A program made the translations under genes and the position numbers. From Saprospiraceae bacterium (lineage in GTDB: Bacteria; Bacteroidota; Bacteroidia; Chitinophagales; Saprospiraceae), in assembly GCA_019694255.1 (NCBI GenBank), contig JAIBCI010000037.1:1-47288 (forward strand): a stretch of 47,288 bases of DNA, written 5' to 3'. Shown in pieces: positions 20,624 to 30,238 of this stretch. Under the pieces are notes generated by a model. It had not been told where the DNA came from. It made no database searches and worked only from the letters and a program-made list of their open reading frames with translations. Numbering within the stretch: the first letter of the stretch is position 1; every line of letters begins with the position of its first letter.

Positions 20624-20726
20624 AAGCACGGCAATCCTCAAATTAAAATATACTTCTCTTATTCTGTAAATTGCTTGAAGTGATTTACGAAATTACTCAA
20701 ATTAAATCACCTTCAGAACACAACTT

Positions 20727-21728
20727 TCATTCGCTGGACATTCCCAGCCAGGTTTCTGCAGATCTGTAGTTCAGCCACGATGGTGTATCGCCAGTCAAAT
20801 TCATGGATTGAATAAGTTTTCCAGGGTGAAGTTCACCCAGGGGAAACGGATAATCAGAACCTAGGCAGATTTTTTCATGACCAAATAAGCTAATTAATTT
20901 AAGAAGCATATCCGGATCATGTACGAGGCTGTCAACCCAAAATTTCCCTAAGTAGTGGTCGGGATGTACCGCATTGTCGATTGCCACCAGATCCGGTCTG
21001 ACTTCAAAGCCATGTTTTATTCTGCCATAAGTTCCAGGGAAAGATCCGCCACCGTGCGCAAAAGCGACCCTTAACCGCGGATACTTCTCAAAAACTCCAC
21101 CAAAAATCATACTGCATATTGCCAGTGAGGTTTCAGCGGGCATGCCTACCAGCCAGGGAAGCCAGTAACGCGGCATTTTATCTTTTCCTACCATGTCCCA
21201 TGGATGCACAAAAAGGCAAGCGTCGAGTTCTTCTGCAGCTTTATAAAATTCATCGAGCGCCGGGTCATTCAGGTTCCAGTCATTGATGTGTGAACCAATC
21301 TCAATACCTGCCAGGCCAAGTTCATTCATACATCGATCCATTTCGCGGATGGCCAGCTGCGGGTCCTGCATCGGCAATGTGCCCAGTCCGATAAACCGGC
21401 TTGGATGCATTCGAACCACTTCTGCCATGTGGTCATTCAGAAAGCGGCTGACATCATAGGCATCGGCGGGCTGCGCCCAGTATGAAAACAAAACTGGAAT
21501 GGTGCTCAGCACCTGAATCAGAATTCCGCTTCGATCACAATCACCAAGACGGACAGAAGGATCCCAACAGTTGCTTTCAATTTCTCTGAAAAACTTATCT
21601 CCAATCATCATTCTGGCGCGACAAGATTGGTGATGATCGAGGTGAACAAATCCATCATAGCCATATTTTTCTGCCCAGCGTGGAAGATTTTCAGGTAGGA
21701 TGTGCGTGTGAATGTCAATTTTTTTCAC
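20727..21728 (-). CDS. ACMSD-like amidohydrolase (2-amino-3-carboxymuconate-6-semialdehyde decarboxylase)
   Basis: About 333 residues, as usual for the family; GTG start. Metal-binding residues of the ACMSD branch of the amidohydrolase superfamily are visible: HTH at residues 7-9 (IDIHTHILPE), His in FVHPWDM (~174), His in AHGGGSFP (~224) and Asp in LGSDYPFP (~293). The enzyme removes the carboxyl group of 2-amino-3-carboxymuconate semialdehyde, steering tryptophan and 3-hydroxyanthranilate carbon away from NAD synthesis. It begins 8 bases after the tryptophan dioxygenase stop codon and is the last gene of that operon, which supports the substrate assignment. Equivalent enzymes are called NbaD in nitrobenzoate degraders. 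Other decarboxylases of this family (for example gamma-resorcylate) are less likely in this context. Confidence 0.88.
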   Translation of the reverse strand: MKKIDIHTHILPENLPRWAEKYGYDGFVHLDHHQSCRARMMIGDKFFREIESNCWDPSVRLGDCDRSGILIQVLSTIPVLFSYWAQPADAYDVSRFLNDHMAEVVRMHPSRFIGLGTLPMQDPQLAIREMDRCMNELGLAGIEIGSHINDWNLNDPALDEFYKAAEELDACLFVHPWDMVGKDKMPRYWLPWLVGMPAETSLAICSMIFGGVFEKYPRLRVAFAHGGGSFPGTYGRIKHGFEVRPDLVAIDNAVHPDHYLGKFWVDSLVHDPDMLLKLISLFGHEKICLGSDYPFPLGELHPGKLIQSMNLTGDTPSWLNYRSAETWLGMSSE

Positions 21729-21736
21729 GAACAGAT

Positions 21737-22837
21737 TTAACGTTGAGTGAATGAAAATCCCAGGGTCCGCTTAAGCTCATCCGGTAATTCAGGTATATCG
21801 GACCTTGGAATCATTAAGGTGCTGATGTTGTGAAAATCTATAAACACCTGATGTTTCTTGACGGTCTCCATGAGGTAATCATATCCAGAGGAACCACCGG
21901 TACCTGATTTTCTGCCCAGCATGCGCATGACCATCTGTGCATGTCGGTATCTCCAGTTGGTAAGTAATTCATCCATTTCAATTAATGTATGAATTAATCT
22001 TGAAGGCAATTGCAACAGAGGCTCGGTACTATACAGCTGGATCATCAAAGCGGCAATTGTAGCGCGATAAGACAAACGTATCCTTCCTTCGGCGATCAAT
22101 TGATTGTGATATTCTTCATTAAAAATATTTACGAAAAATGTCCCGACGTCACCATTCATTTTAAGACGCATTTCCTTTTCGTGCGGATTGAGATATTCTG
22201 AAGATTGTATTGCATCAGCCTCACGTTGGAGCATTCGCTCAACTGCACTGAGGTATTTTGTTTTAAAATCAAAATCCTTCATGTCAATAAATGGAGTTCG
22301 TTCGAGCCAGGATTGAATGAGATCAAAAAGTCCCTCTTTCGACTCCAAAGCAACGATAGTCTCCTGTTCCTGTGGCGTAAACTCGTGATAGTATTTGTAA
22401 GGGGTATAAGCAATTCGTTTTTCGATTTTAAGTCCAAGCTTCACTTCAAAGCAGCGAAACTGAAAACTCTGAAAACCTGATGCCGGAAAAAGATACGCAC
22501 GAAATTCAAGAAAATCAATAGGCGTCATGGTTTCAAGTACCTTGATCTGCTGAGTGAGTAGACGAAGGATCTCATTGATGCGCTCTAGCCTTAAAACGGC
22601 TTCATCAATATTTTTCTCATCCACATTCAGAGAACGAAACATTTCCATCACAGAGTCCAGTTCATGCATCATCTGCTTGAACCATAATTCATAGACCTGA
22701 TGAATGATGATAAACAACGTCTCTTCATGGGCCTCTTTACCTAACTCCGCGGATCTTGGATGCTGCGCATTGAGGATTTTGTCCAGTTCAAGGTAGCTTG
22801 CATAATGTATCGAAGTATATTTCTTTTGATTGCTCAT
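21737..22837 (-). CDS. kynA: Tryptophan 2,3-dioxygenase
   Basis: About 366 residues. It opens the indole ring of L-tryptophan with O2 and heme to give N-formylkynurenine, the first step of the kynurenine pathway. Recognised from [16 protein letters not shown] (~12-27), [19 protein letters not shown] (~37-55; substrate and heme pocket) and [11 protein letters not shown] followed by [13 protein letters not shown] (~295-322), which includes the proximal heme His and the GTGGSSG loop. It is longer than typical proteobacterial enzymes (~280) and closer to animal length. Its ATG overlaps the stop of the deaminase-like gene upstream by four bases (ATGA), indicating translational coupling. Confidence 0.95.
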   Translation of the reverse strand: MSNQKKYTSIHYASYLELDKILNAQHPRSAELGKEAHEETLFIIIHQVYELWFKQMMHELDSVMEMFRSLNVDEKNIDEAVLRLERINEILRLLTQQIKVLETMTPIDFLEFRAYLFPASGFQSFQFRCFEVKLGLKIEKRIAYTPYKYYHEFTPQEQETIVALESKEGLFDLIQSWLERTPFIDMKDFDFKTKYLSAVERMLQREADAIQSSEYLNPHEKEMRLKMNGDVGTFFVNIFNEEYHNQLIAEGRIRLSYRATIAALMIQLYSTEPLLQLPSRLIHTLIEMDELLTNWRYRHAQMVMRMLGRKSGTGGSSGYDYLMETVKKHQVFIDFHNISTLMIPRSDIPELPDELKRTLGFSFTQR

Positions 22838-23256
22838 ACCGGTTTGTAGGCAATAGCCTTGATTTCGATGAGTAAATGTGGATGTGGCAGCTGGTGAACG
22901 GCAACGGTTGTTCTTGCCGGACCAGTATAATCGAAATAGGAATTGTACACTTCGTTATAACCACCAAAATCATTCATGTTCACCAGGAATGTAGTGATCT
23001 CAACAATGTCCGCAAGTTCTGCACCTTCACTCTGTAAGATGTCCCTGATATTCTCAATGACTGCTTTGGTCTGCACTTTGATATCAAGATTTACCGTACC
23101 CATTGTATCGGCCGAAGCACCCTCGATACTGTTGTCCGGGCGTCGGCTGCTCGTGCCGCTGACAAATAAAAAATCACCGGCTCGACGGATGTGAGGAAAT
23201 TTGCCTCTCGGGACGGCTTTGCCCTCAAGGACTCTGGCGTGGCTGTCTTTTGTCAT
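22834..23256 (-). CDS. RidA-family protein, probable 2-aminomuconate deaminase
   Basis: 140 residues. Belongs to the YjgF/YER057c/UK114 (RidA) family. The segments [57 protein letters not shown] and [20 protein letters not shown] resemble the 2-aminomuconate deaminase subgroup (AmnD/NbaF) more than generic RidA. That enzyme hydrolyses 2-aminomuconate to 4-oxalocrotonate and ammonia, two steps below ACMSD. Gene order deaminase, tryptophan dioxygenase, ACMSD supports this. The intervening 2-aminomuconate semialdehyde dehydrogenase and the hydroxyanthranilate dioxygenase are not in the window. A -7 box lies only 4 bases upstream of the ATG, so the mRNA may be leaderless. Generic imine deaminase is the alternative. 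Confidence 0.85.
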   Translation of the reverse strand: MTKDSHARVLEGKAVPRGKFPHIRRAGDFLFVSGTSSRRPDNSIEGASADTMGTVNLDIKVQTKAVIENIRDILQSEGAELADIVEITTFLVNMNDFGGYNEVYNSYFDYTGPARTTVAVHQLPHPHLLIEIKAIAYKPV

Positions 23257-23260
23257 AGCC

Positions 23261-23268
23261 CAAAGATA
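23261..23268 (-). promoter_or_regulatory. -7 box of the tryptophan degradation operon
   Basis: On the minus strand this reads TATCTTTG, an exact TAnnTTTG match. It ends 4 bases before the ATG at 23256, so transcription would start at or next to the start codon. No TTTG is seen at the -33 distance. Confidence 0.5.
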
Positions 23269-23591
23269 GCAACAACTATTCTATAAAGCATTTGACTTCA
23301 TAATTATTCAAAATTGACGGATCATCTTCTCAGTTGCACTCTTTTGTGCGAACATTCTGTCCTGGACTAAAACAATCAAATGGAAGTCTTAATATTCAAT
23401 TTACTGAATTGGTTTTTAAAAAGTAAAAACTAATGTAATGAGCATTGTTGTACATCTCAAGTATTGCTTTTATTAAAGTATTTATTTCATGAGAAGTAGA
23501 ACTTGAATTGGATCGATATAAATACTTTATGGATAAAGCGGATCGTTTTAAAATTGATTTTAATCAATGTACACATTTTAATGCTATTCAT
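23269..23591. other. AT-rich intergenic region without a gene
   Basis: Between the pyrophosphatase terminator and the start of the tryptophan operon. It is rich in A and T, has no open frame with gene-like features and no repeat that I could see. It may hold upstream control sequence for the operon, but nothing specific is visible. Confidence 0.4.
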
Positions 23592-23619
23592 AAAAAAGGC
23601 AGACCCTCGGATCTGCCTT
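23592..23619 (-). terminator. Terminator of the pyrophosphatase gene
   Basis: AAGGCAGA (23596-23603) pairs with TCTGCCTT (23612-23619) around an 8-base loop; on the minus strand the stem is followed by six T. It is 23 bases after the hppA stop codon. Confidence 0.85.
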
Positions 23620-23642
23620 AAAATATAAATTAATATCTTGTA

Positions 23643-25904
23643 TTAGTTCTTGGATTCAGGTGTTTGATGATTTTGAATACCAATGGTTTGTTCTGTTTTC
23701 GTTTCCCTTGTATTTGAACTTTGGCTGTGTGCAAACTTTTCCCCAAGTATTGGAGCAATTGTAAGACCGACCAGACAGGTAAGCTTAATAAGAATATTCA
23801 TTGAAGGTCCGGAAGTATCTTTAAATGGATCTCCTACAGTATCCCCGATTACGGCAGCCTTGTGAGGATCAGATCCCTTGTAATACATTTGTCCGTTGAT
23901 TTCAACACCTGCCTCAAATGATTTCTTGGCATTATCCCAAGCACCACCTGCGTTGTTCTGGAATATTGCCCACAGCACACCGCTCACGCAAACGCCGGCC
24001 ATATAAGATCCCAGTGCTTCTGGTCCCATAACAAATCCAATAATGATCGGGACAACGATCGTGATAAGTCCTGGCAACATCATTTCTCGCAATGCAGCTT
24101 TTGTCGAAATTGCGACACATTTGCTGTAATCTGGTTTGCCACTGCCATCCATGATACCGGGTATCTCGCGAAACTGCCTTCTTACTTCATTGACCATATC
24201 CATGGCGGCCTTTCCGACAGAACGCATGGCCAAAGCTGAGAAAACTACAGGGATCATTCCTCCGACAAACAACGCAGCGAGCACATCTGCTTTGAAAATA
24301 TTGATTCCGTTAATACCGGTAAATGTAACATACGCCGCAAATAGGCCAAGAGCTGTCAGGGCAGCAGATGCTATTGCAAATCCTTTACCGATCGCCGCGG
24401 TCGTGTTACCAACAGAATCAAGAATATCTGTTCTGGTCCTTACTTCTTTGGGTAATTCACTCATCTCTGCAATTCCACCTGCATTGTCCGCAATCGGGCC
24501 GAAAGCATCAATGGCAAGTTGCATTGCCGTTGTGGCCATCATGGCCGATGCTGCAATGGCTACACCATAAAAACCGGCAAGAGAATAGGTTACAAAAATT
24601 GCAATGGCAAATAATACAACCGGACCTGCCGTGCTGAGCATTCCATTGCTCAATCCACCAATAATATTGGTTGCTGCTCCGGTACCGGACTTCTGAACGA
24701 TATCATTGACAGGACCTTTGCCCAGACCGGTAAACAATTCTGTCATCCAGCTGATGGCACCACCAACAAACAATCCTACCAATACCGCGATAAATACTTC
24801 ATTTTGAGAAACTGACACCGCACCTTTCCCGAAAAAATTCATTTGCATTTGCGCTGGTAACATCCAATTGATCAGAAAGTAGCAGGCAATCGCTGTCATA
24901 GCGATTGAACTCCAGTTACCTAAATTCAATGCAGATTGAACCTGCTGTTCTTTGGCGTTGTCTGAATTAACTTTAACAAAAAATGAACCAAGGATTGAAA
25001 ATACGATACCTACACCTGCGATCACAACCGGCAGCAGAATGGGTCCGATTCCCAGAAAAGAATCATTGATACTTCCACCGTTATCGCGGATTACATAATT
25101 ACCCAAAACCATTGCTGCCAGCACTGTAGCAACATAACTTCCAAAAAGATCAGCTCCCATTCCGGCAACATCTCCGACATTATCGCCAACATTATCAGCG
25201 ATCGTGGCTGGGTTGCGCGGATCATCTTCAGGGATGCCTGCTTCAACTTTTCCGACCAGGTCGGCTCCAACATCAGCAGCTTTTGTATAAATACCGCCAC
25301 CGACACGAGCAAATAAGGCAATAGACTCAGCACCAACGGAGAATCCAGCCAGCACCTCAAGAATGACACTCATGGCTTTATATGCTTCAAGGCTATTGTC
25401 CTTAATGACAGCCGTGCCCCATATGCCGCCCATGAAGTGTTGAAAAAATATGGCAAACAGGGATGAAAGTCCAAGTACAGCAAGACTTGCCACACCAAGC
25501 CCCATGACAGTGCCTCCTTTAAAGGAGACCTGCAGGGCCTTGCTCAGACTAGAACGTGCAGCCTGCGTGGTTCTAACGTTGGCTTTGGTTGCGATTTTCA
25601 TACCAATATAACCTGCAGTAATAGAGAATACTGCTCCCAATACAAAAGCTGCCACAATGAGCCAGTGGGTAGTAGCCACCTGCGTGCTCAAAACCCCCAG
25701 CAAAGTGCCGGCAACAACGACATAAATCGCAAGAACCCTGTATTCAGCTTTGAGAAAGGACATCGCGCCCTCAGCGATACTATCAGAAATGGTTCTCATC
25801 TTGTCTTCACCAGCATCCTGCCTGGATACCCAGCTATACAGGTAGGCCATGTAAATAAGCCCAATGACGCCGAATACTGGCAAGATATACACTAAATTTT
25901 CCAT
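23643..25904 (-). CDS. hppA: Membrane-bound ion-pumping pyrophosphatase
   Basis: About 753 residues from the [10 protein letters not shown] start at 25904. An upstream TTG-initiated extension (25964) is rejected because it would overlap the promoter. The protein hydrolyses pyrophosphate and pumps H+ or Na+ across the inner membrane. It has about 16 hydrophobic segments and the signature loops [39 protein letters not shown] and [15 protein letters not shown], plus [16 protein letters not shown] and [18 protein letters not shown]. The GNTTAA motif has Ala where K+-independent enzymes have Lys, which points to the K+-dependent class. Whether it pumps Na+ or H+ cannot be told by eye. A short hydrophilic Ser/Thr/Asn tail follows the last helix. 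Single-gene transcription unit with its own promoter and terminator. Confidence 0.96.
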   Translation of the reverse strand: MENLVYILPVFGVIGLIYMAYLYSWVSRQDAGEDKMRTISDSIAEGAMSFLKAEYRVLAIYVVVAGTLLGVLSTQVATTHWLIVAAFVLGAVFSITAGYIGMKIATKANVRTTQAARSSLSKALQVSFKGGTVMGLGVASLAVLGLSSLFAIFFQHFMGGIWGTAVIKDNSLEAYKAMSVILEVLAGFSVGAESIALFARVGGGIYTKAADVGADLVGKVEAGIPEDDPRNPATIADNVGDNVGDVAGMGADLFGSYVATVLAAMVLGNYVIRDNGGSINDSFLGIGPILLPVVIAGVGIVFSILGSFFVKVNSDNAKEQQVQSALNLGNWSSIAMTAIACYFLINWMLPAQMQMNFFGKGAVSVSQNEVFIAVLVGLFVGGAISWMTELFTGLGKGPVNDIVQKSGTGAATNIIGGLSNGMLSTAGPVVLFAIAIFVTYSLAGFYGVAIAASAMMATTAMQLAIDAFGPIADNAGGIAEMSELPKEVRTRTDILDSVGNTTAAIGKGFAIASAALTALGLFAAYVTFTGINGINIFKADVLAALFVGGMIPVVFSALAMRSVGKAAMDMVNEVRRQFREIPGIMDGSGKPDYSKCVAISTKAALREMMLPGLITIVVPIIIGFVMGPEALGSYMAGVCVSGVLWAIFQNNAGGAWDNAKKSFEAGVEINGQMYYKGSDPHKAAVIGDTVGDPFKDTSGPSMNILIKLTCLVGLTIAPILGEKFAHSQSSNTRETKTEQTIGIQNHQTPESKN

Positions 25905-25923
25905 ACGTTTGGTTTTTAAGCCG

Positions 25924-25955
25924 CAAAGATAGGTTTCTGACGGGCATATGCCAAA
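25924..25955 (-). promoter_or_regulatory. Promoter of hppA
   Basis: On the minus strand: TTTG (25955-25952), 20 bases, then TATCTTTG (25931-25924), matching the Bacteroidota sigma consensus TTTG-N19/20-TAnnTTTG. The -7 box ends 20 bases before the MENL start codon and decides that start. Confidence 0.75.
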
Positions 25956-25999
25956 ATCAGGCAAATTAACATTGTGGCATCCTATGCGTTAATGGATAT

Positions 26000-26935
26000 A
26001 TGATGTTAGAAAATCGATTCATTTGCTGGACTACATTGATCTTCCTGGTATTCTTCTCATGCCATCGAACCGACCAAAAGAAGGAAAGTACCCCAACAAC
26101 TGGAATAATACGTATAGCCTGTGATGAGATGCTAAAAGGTATTGTTATGCAGGAAGAAGATATTTTTGAACGAAACTATCCGTATGCAGCCATAACAATA
26201 GATTATCTCCCTGAATCTCAGCTTTTTGAAGCGTTTCTGAAAGATACCGTTGAATTGATTATCGCTTCCCGGGGTCTGGATTCTATAGAAAAAAAATTTC
26301 TTGATCAACAGAAAAACCTGCACCCCAGGGAATTTCCAATGGCAGTCTCTGCCATCGCACTTGTCGCCAAAGCCGGCATTGTTGATTCAACCATTGGATT
26401 CAGCGAACTTCTGGATATTATCCGGGGTAAAGAGAACACCCGCGTCAAGACGCTGGTTGTTGAAAAAACCAGATCAGGCATACCTGGATACCTGATGTCT
26501 CTGGCAGGAGTTAAGGCTCTTCCTGGTAACTTTTATGCCAAGGATTCCCTTACGGCAATAATTGATTATGTCAACACCCATCCGGAGGCCATCGGACTTG
26601 TGGACTGGTCTCAGATCAGCGACTCGGATGATCCCATCGCCTGGCAATTGCTGGATCGGGTGACTTTGATGTCTTTAGGAAACCCCTCAGACTCGCTCAA
26701 GGGCAAATTCTATCAGCCTTACCAATATAACCTGCAAGACCGTCTTTATCCGCTGACCCGGACACTGACTTTTATTACCCGAAGCGGCAAAAACGACCTT
26801 GGACTTGGATTCGCCTCCTTTATAACAGGTGATATTGGACAGAAAATCCTCTTAAAGGCCGGTTTATTACCGCTATACCAGACAGATCGCTGGATTGAAA
26901 TTCATTCTACGGGTGATTTCAAGGTGGTTCAATAA
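26000..26935 (+). CDS. PstS-like substrate-binding lipoprotein
   Basis: 311 residues. The signal peptide ends in a lipobox (LVFFSC, Cys at about 21). The fold markers follow the PstS/phosphate-binding type: GIIRIACDEMLKGI near the start, then the ELIIASRGLD segment (~90-100), a conserved TLVVEKTRSGIPGYLM segment (~155-170), AIGLVDWSQI (~200) and a C-terminal TFITRSGKNDLGLGFASFI. In many Bacteroidota a PstS-like lipoprotein and a TPR protein follow exbB-exbD-tonB genes. Here the TPR gene follows directly, but no exb/tonB genes lie upstream. A role with TonB-energised transport is inference; plain phosphate uptake is less likely since no pstCAB genes are near. Confidence 0.8.
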   Translation: MMLENRFICWTTLIFLVFFSCHRTDQKKESTPTTGIIRIACDEMLKGIVMQEEDIFERNYPYAAITIDYLPESQLFEAFLKDTVELIIASRGLDSIEKKFLDQQKNLHPREFPMAVSAIALVAKAGIVDSTIGFSELLDIIRGKENTRVKTLVVEKTRSGIPGYLMSLAGVKALPGNFYAKDSLTAIIDYVNTHPEAIGLVDWSQISDSDDPIAWQLLDRVTLMSLGNPSDSLKGKFYQPYQYNLQDRLYPLTRTLTFITRSGKNDLGLGFASFITGDIGQKILLKAGLLPLYQTDRWIEIHSTGDFKVVQ

Positions 26936-27062
26936 TCTTAATAATGATTTAACTAGGTACCACTAACTTCAGAGGGCTTTCCAACGTCAAATGCTTAAAC
27001 GATCAATCGCTAAAACAATGAAAAAACGTAATTTTGCCCACTTTCAAGAAATACCTTCGGTA

Positions 27063-28655
27063 ATGAACAGATTGCTGTACTTCGTGCTCACCCTGATGAT
27101 TTCTGTACTGGGGCTAAATGGCCAGACTTTACAGGACGGAATCAAACAGCTCGAAAATGAAAATTATGAGACTGCACTCAATACATTTACAAAACTGAGT
27201 AATGCAGACGGTAAAAATGCCCTGTATCAATATTACATCGGCGAAGTCTATTATGCGCTTGAGAATAGCGATGCTGCAAGGACAGCCTATAATAAAGGGC
27301 TGGCCATCAACCCCAAATGTGATGAATGCAGAATTGGTCTGGGTAAGCTTGAGATAGACAAAAAGAATCTCGCTGAAGCCAAAAAACAATTCGAATCTGC
27401 GCTTAAAGGCAATGGCAAAAACCACGCAATTATTGACATGGTTGGTATGGCTTATCTGTATAATAAAAATCCCCAGGCACAACAAGCACTGGAATATTTT
27501 ACGAAAGCCAGAGACCTAGATCCAAAAATTGTTAAGTACTGGATTCATAAAGGCGATGCACACGTTCTCGCGGATGATCTCGGCGCTGCCATGACTGCTT
27601 ATGAAGTTGCCGTAGAGAAGAACAAGAATGAACCTGAGACCTATGTCAAGATGGCCCGTATCTGGAACTCTTCAGGAAAATATGAACTTGCCATCGAAAA
27701 GCTTGAAAACGCAGTAAAGCTCGACGCCAATAATGCACTGGTTTACAAAGAACTTTATGAGTCTTATATTAAAAGTAGGAATTTTTCAAAAGTGATACCG
27801 GTCCTTGAGAAATATGTTGCACTTGCAGGTGATGATATTGGTGCAAAAGTCAGATTGGTCAAATTCCTCTGCTTCCAGGCCAAAGATTATGAACGGGCCA
27901 TCGAAGAAGGTAATAAAATTATCAAGACGAATCCAGAACAGTATACGATCAACCGCTGGCTGGCGTGGTCTTATGCTGAAACCAACAGGGCACAAGAGTC
28001 ATTTAATGCCAATAAGCAACTGTTTGACACTGCCGGAAAAAACCCTGAAATCAAACTGTATGCCTCCGATTACGAATATTTTGGAAAGGCTTCAGCCAAA
28101 TTGAAAAAAATGGACACAGCAGAATGGGCCTACAAGAAAGTTGTGGAGCAAGATAGTTCAAGACAACTGGATGTTTATGGAATTTTGGCCAAGGCATATT
28201 ATGATAATAAGGACTATGCCAATGCGGAAAAATACTATGTTGCTAAAAACAATTTGAAGAAACTCAATAATTCAGAGTTGTATTATTTGGCCCAGGCGCA
28301 GTTCTTCAATGAGGCTTACAGCCGCGCAGACAGCAGTTTTGCAATGGTGCTCGAATCTACGCCGAATTATGCGCCTGCTTGGATAATGCGTGCCAAATGC
28401 AATGTAAATCTCGATCCGGACAATGTTAATTTTCTGGCGAAGCCATATTTTGAAAAATATGTTGAAGTCGCAGAAGTGGATAAGGCCAAAGAATATGTCA
28501 AGAAAAACCTGATCCTTGCCTACAATTATCTGGGCGTATACTTTGTGCAACAAAATGATAATACGACTGCAAAAAGCTGGTTTGCCAGGACAATAACGCT
28601 GGATCCAAATGATGCAACTGCGTCAGATGCGCTTCGCATCCTCAATAAAAAATAA
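27063..28655 (+). CDS. Secreted tetratricopeptide repeat protein
   Basis: About 530 residues from the ATG at 27063, which precedes a clear signal peptide (MNRLLYFVLTLMISVLGLNG). In-frame ATGs at 27018 and 26991 are possible but would put a basic tail before it. The rest is helical TPR repeats, with typical A..Y.KGL.INP, A.KQFESALK, ALEYFTKARDLDP, AIEKLENAVKLDANN, and a last NTTAKSWFARTITLDPND near the C terminus: about ten or more repeats. It is probably periplasmic and acts as a protein-binding scaffold. It forms a unit with the PstS-like gene, a pairing common in Bacteroidota. Confidence 0.85.
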   Translation: MNRLLYFVLTLMISVLGLNGQTLQDGIKQLENENYETALNTFTKLSNADGKNALYQYYIGEVYYALENSDAARTAYNKGLAINPKCDECRIGLGKLEIDKKNLAEAKKQFESALKGNGKNHAIIDMVGMAYLYNKNPQAQQALEYFTKARDLDPKIVKYWIHKGDAHVLADDLGAAMTAYEVAVEKNKNEPETYVKMARIWNSSGKYELAIEKLENAVKLDANNALVYKELYESYIKSRNFSKVIPVLEKYVALAGDDIGAKVRLVKFLCFQAKDYERAIEEGNKIIKTNPEQYTINRWLAWSYAETNRAQESFNANKQLFDTAGKNPEIKLYASDYEYFGKASAKLKKMDTAEWAYKKVVEQDSSRQLDVYGILAKAYYDNKDYANAEKYYVAKNNLKKLNNSELYYLAQAQFFNEAYSRADSSFAMVLESTPNYAPAWIMRAKCNVNLDPDNVNFLAKPYFEKYVEVAEVDKAKEYVKKNLILAYNYLGVYFVQQNDNTTAKSWFARTITLDPNDATASDALRILNKK

Positions 28656-28692
28656 CATGGTTCCGGCAATCGGTTCCATTATTAAATTTTAT

Positions 28693-28718
28693 AATCCACC
28701 TTCGGGTGGATTTTTTTT
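28693..28718 (+). terminator. Terminator of the PstS-TPR unit
   Basis: AATCCACC (28693-28700), TTCG tetraloop, GGTGGATT (28705-28712), followed by T. Perfect 8-base stem with a stable UUCG loop, 38 bases after the TPR stop codon. Confidence 0.92.
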
Positions 28719-29272
28719 GGGTACATTTTATTGTCATAGGATATGATATCCCCGGTGCGTCAGAATATTCCGAAATATTTCTATTGATTTTACAATATGT
28801 CGAATGATGCTTCCAGAAGGCGGAAGTAGTGTTTTCTTATTCCAAATTTAATGCCGTTGATATGCGCATCATATATAGATCAATTTTTTTTCACCAGGTA
28901 ATGCGTGAAATACAATCCCAAAATGATGGACTGATCTTCTGTAGAATGTTGGGAAAGGCTAGATCAACGCAAGATGCAAAGTTGTGTTACTTGAAATTTG
29001 AAATCAACCGGAAAATGATTCCCCAATTCATTGTTATAGCGTACAGTGCATTCATGACTTTAATATTTATTCGCATATGGAGAATAAGTGAACAATGCAG
29101 GTGTTTGCAAAGGAATTTATTCTACGCTTAAAAGAAAATAACAGCATGCATTCATGAAATATCAACGCGTCATCCAGATCACCAAAACTGATATATCCAT
29201 CACACACTGCATTACAAATCCAATTCTGTTAAAGTTGGTATGTCCGTCCAAATTGTAAAATCTGGAAGTTCA
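28719..29272. other. Intergenic region without a convincing gene
   Basis: About 550 AT-rich bases between a terminator and the end of a leftward operon. A 100-codon frame at 28829-29131 has no export signal, motif or recognisable family and a composition like the surrounding noncoding DNA, so it is not called. No RNA gene or repeat was recognised. Confidence 0.4.
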
Positions 29273-29614
29273 TTATTTCCGGATATATTTCAAAAACGCA
29301 AAATAACTTCTGCCAGCGGGATAGTCTTGTTTCCACTCATTGGTGTACGCTTCTTTTTCAAAGCTTATACTTCGATATGCCTCAAAATGTGTTTTGCCTT
29401 GTATACGGTAAATCAGGTATTCAATAAGGTACCATAAGTAAAAGAATACAACCAGCAGTTCCGCCTGTTGGCGAAGATGAATTCTTTCATGAATGATAAG
29501 CGATTTGTTCTGTACATCATGCTGAGAACGCAGGATAATAAAAGGCCAAAGGGTGATGGCTGTGGCAAATCTACCGGTAAACAGACGTACTAAAAACGGA
29601 CTGATGATGATCAA
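29273..29614 (-). CDS. Small membrane protein with HExxH motif, conserved in Bacteroidota
   Basis: 113 residues. Hydrophobic N-terminal segment, then IIHERIHLRQQAELLVVFFY with a HExxH pattern (HERIH, about residues 41-45), a second membrane segment (FFYLWYLIEYLIYRI) and the tail SFEKEAYTNEWKQDY. This resembles short Bacteroidota proteins of unknown function that keep HExxH plus a later Glu (FEKEAY), a zincin-like metal site as in M48/M56-type peptidases. Proteolytic activity has not been shown and the protein is very small for a peptidase. It lies 36 bases after the CvpA-like gene and is probably co-transcribed. Confidence 0.7.
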   Translation of the reverse strand: MIIISPFLVRLFTGRFATAITLWPFIILRSQHDVQNKSLIIHERIHLRQQAELLVVFFYLWYLIEYLIYRIQGKTHFEAYRSISFEKEAYTNEWKQDYPAGRSYFAFLKYIRK

Positions 29615-29650
29615 ATACGATACTAGATTAAAGCAGAAGCCAGTCTGCTA

Positions 29651-30184
29651 TTAATTATGGGCGTCCACTTTGTCCATCGCTTCCTGGGTCTTCTCCCAGA
29701 ATTCACTGAAAAAAGGTTTGATCTGTGCGAAGGCGACTTTTGATTTTTCAGGAACTGACTCTAACAAAGGATATGTCAGCGAACTTTGTTTGAGTCCTGC
29801 AGACACGACCTTGATCTCATTAAGAAACCAAATCAGCGAACTAAAGATCACGAGGGTGATCAACGCAGAAAATGCCCCACCGGCGAATTGGTTGATAAAA
29901 TTAATGTGTGTAGTCTCCAGAATTTTCTCAAGACCCTTGCCGATCATTCTGATGCCAACCAGCACCAATAGAAATGTCGCCACGAAACCCAGAATAATGT
30001 TGAGCCTCGGATCAACGGTCAGAATTTTTTCCAGGATCCCGATGGTTAGAAAGGAAAGTTTAAGAGCAGCCAACAAGCCAAAAAAAATGGACAAGACACC
30101 GAATATGGTCTTCAGTATGCCCTTGGTATAACCAATGTAAAAGCTTCCTGCCACAAGAATCCCGCAGATAATATCAAGAATCAT
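29651..30184 (-). CDS. CvpA family membrane protein
   Basis: About 177 residues from the MILDIICGILVAGSFYIGYT start at 30184; an upstream extension to 30280 is rejected because it would overlap promoter-like sequence. Four hydrophobic segments (about residues 3-22, 26-47, 62-83, 100-125) and a polar C-terminal tail match the CvpA/colicin V production family, with the typical GYTKGILKTIFGVLSI segment. Family members are linked to colicin export and envelope homeostasis, but the molecular role is not known. It is followed by the small HExxH membrane gene. Confidence 0.85.
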   Translation of the reverse strand: MILDIICGILVAGSFYIGYTKGILKTIFGVLSIFFGLLAALKLSFLTIGILEKILTVDPRLNIILGFVATFLLVLVGIRMIGKGLEKILETTHINFINQFAGGAFSALITLVIFSSLIWFLNEIKVVSAGLKQSSLTYPLLESVPEKSKVAFAQIKPFFSEFWEKTQEAMDKVDAHN

Positions 30185-30206
30185 AACTGAAGCATTTAAT
30201 CGAGTG

Positions 30207-30238
30207 TAAAGGTAAGTAATTTGAAGATCTGATCTAAA
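30207..30238 (-). promoter_or_regulatory. Possible promoter of the cvpA-like operon
   Basis: On the minus strand: TTTA, 20 bases, TACCTTTA, a two-mismatch version of the Bacteroidota promoter, placed 23 bases before the ATG at 30184. Confidence 0.4.

Noticed and set aside
28829-29131. 100-codon open frame in the gap after the TPR gene
   Set aside because: No export signal beyond a chance hydrophobic patch, no known motif, and noncoding-like composition.
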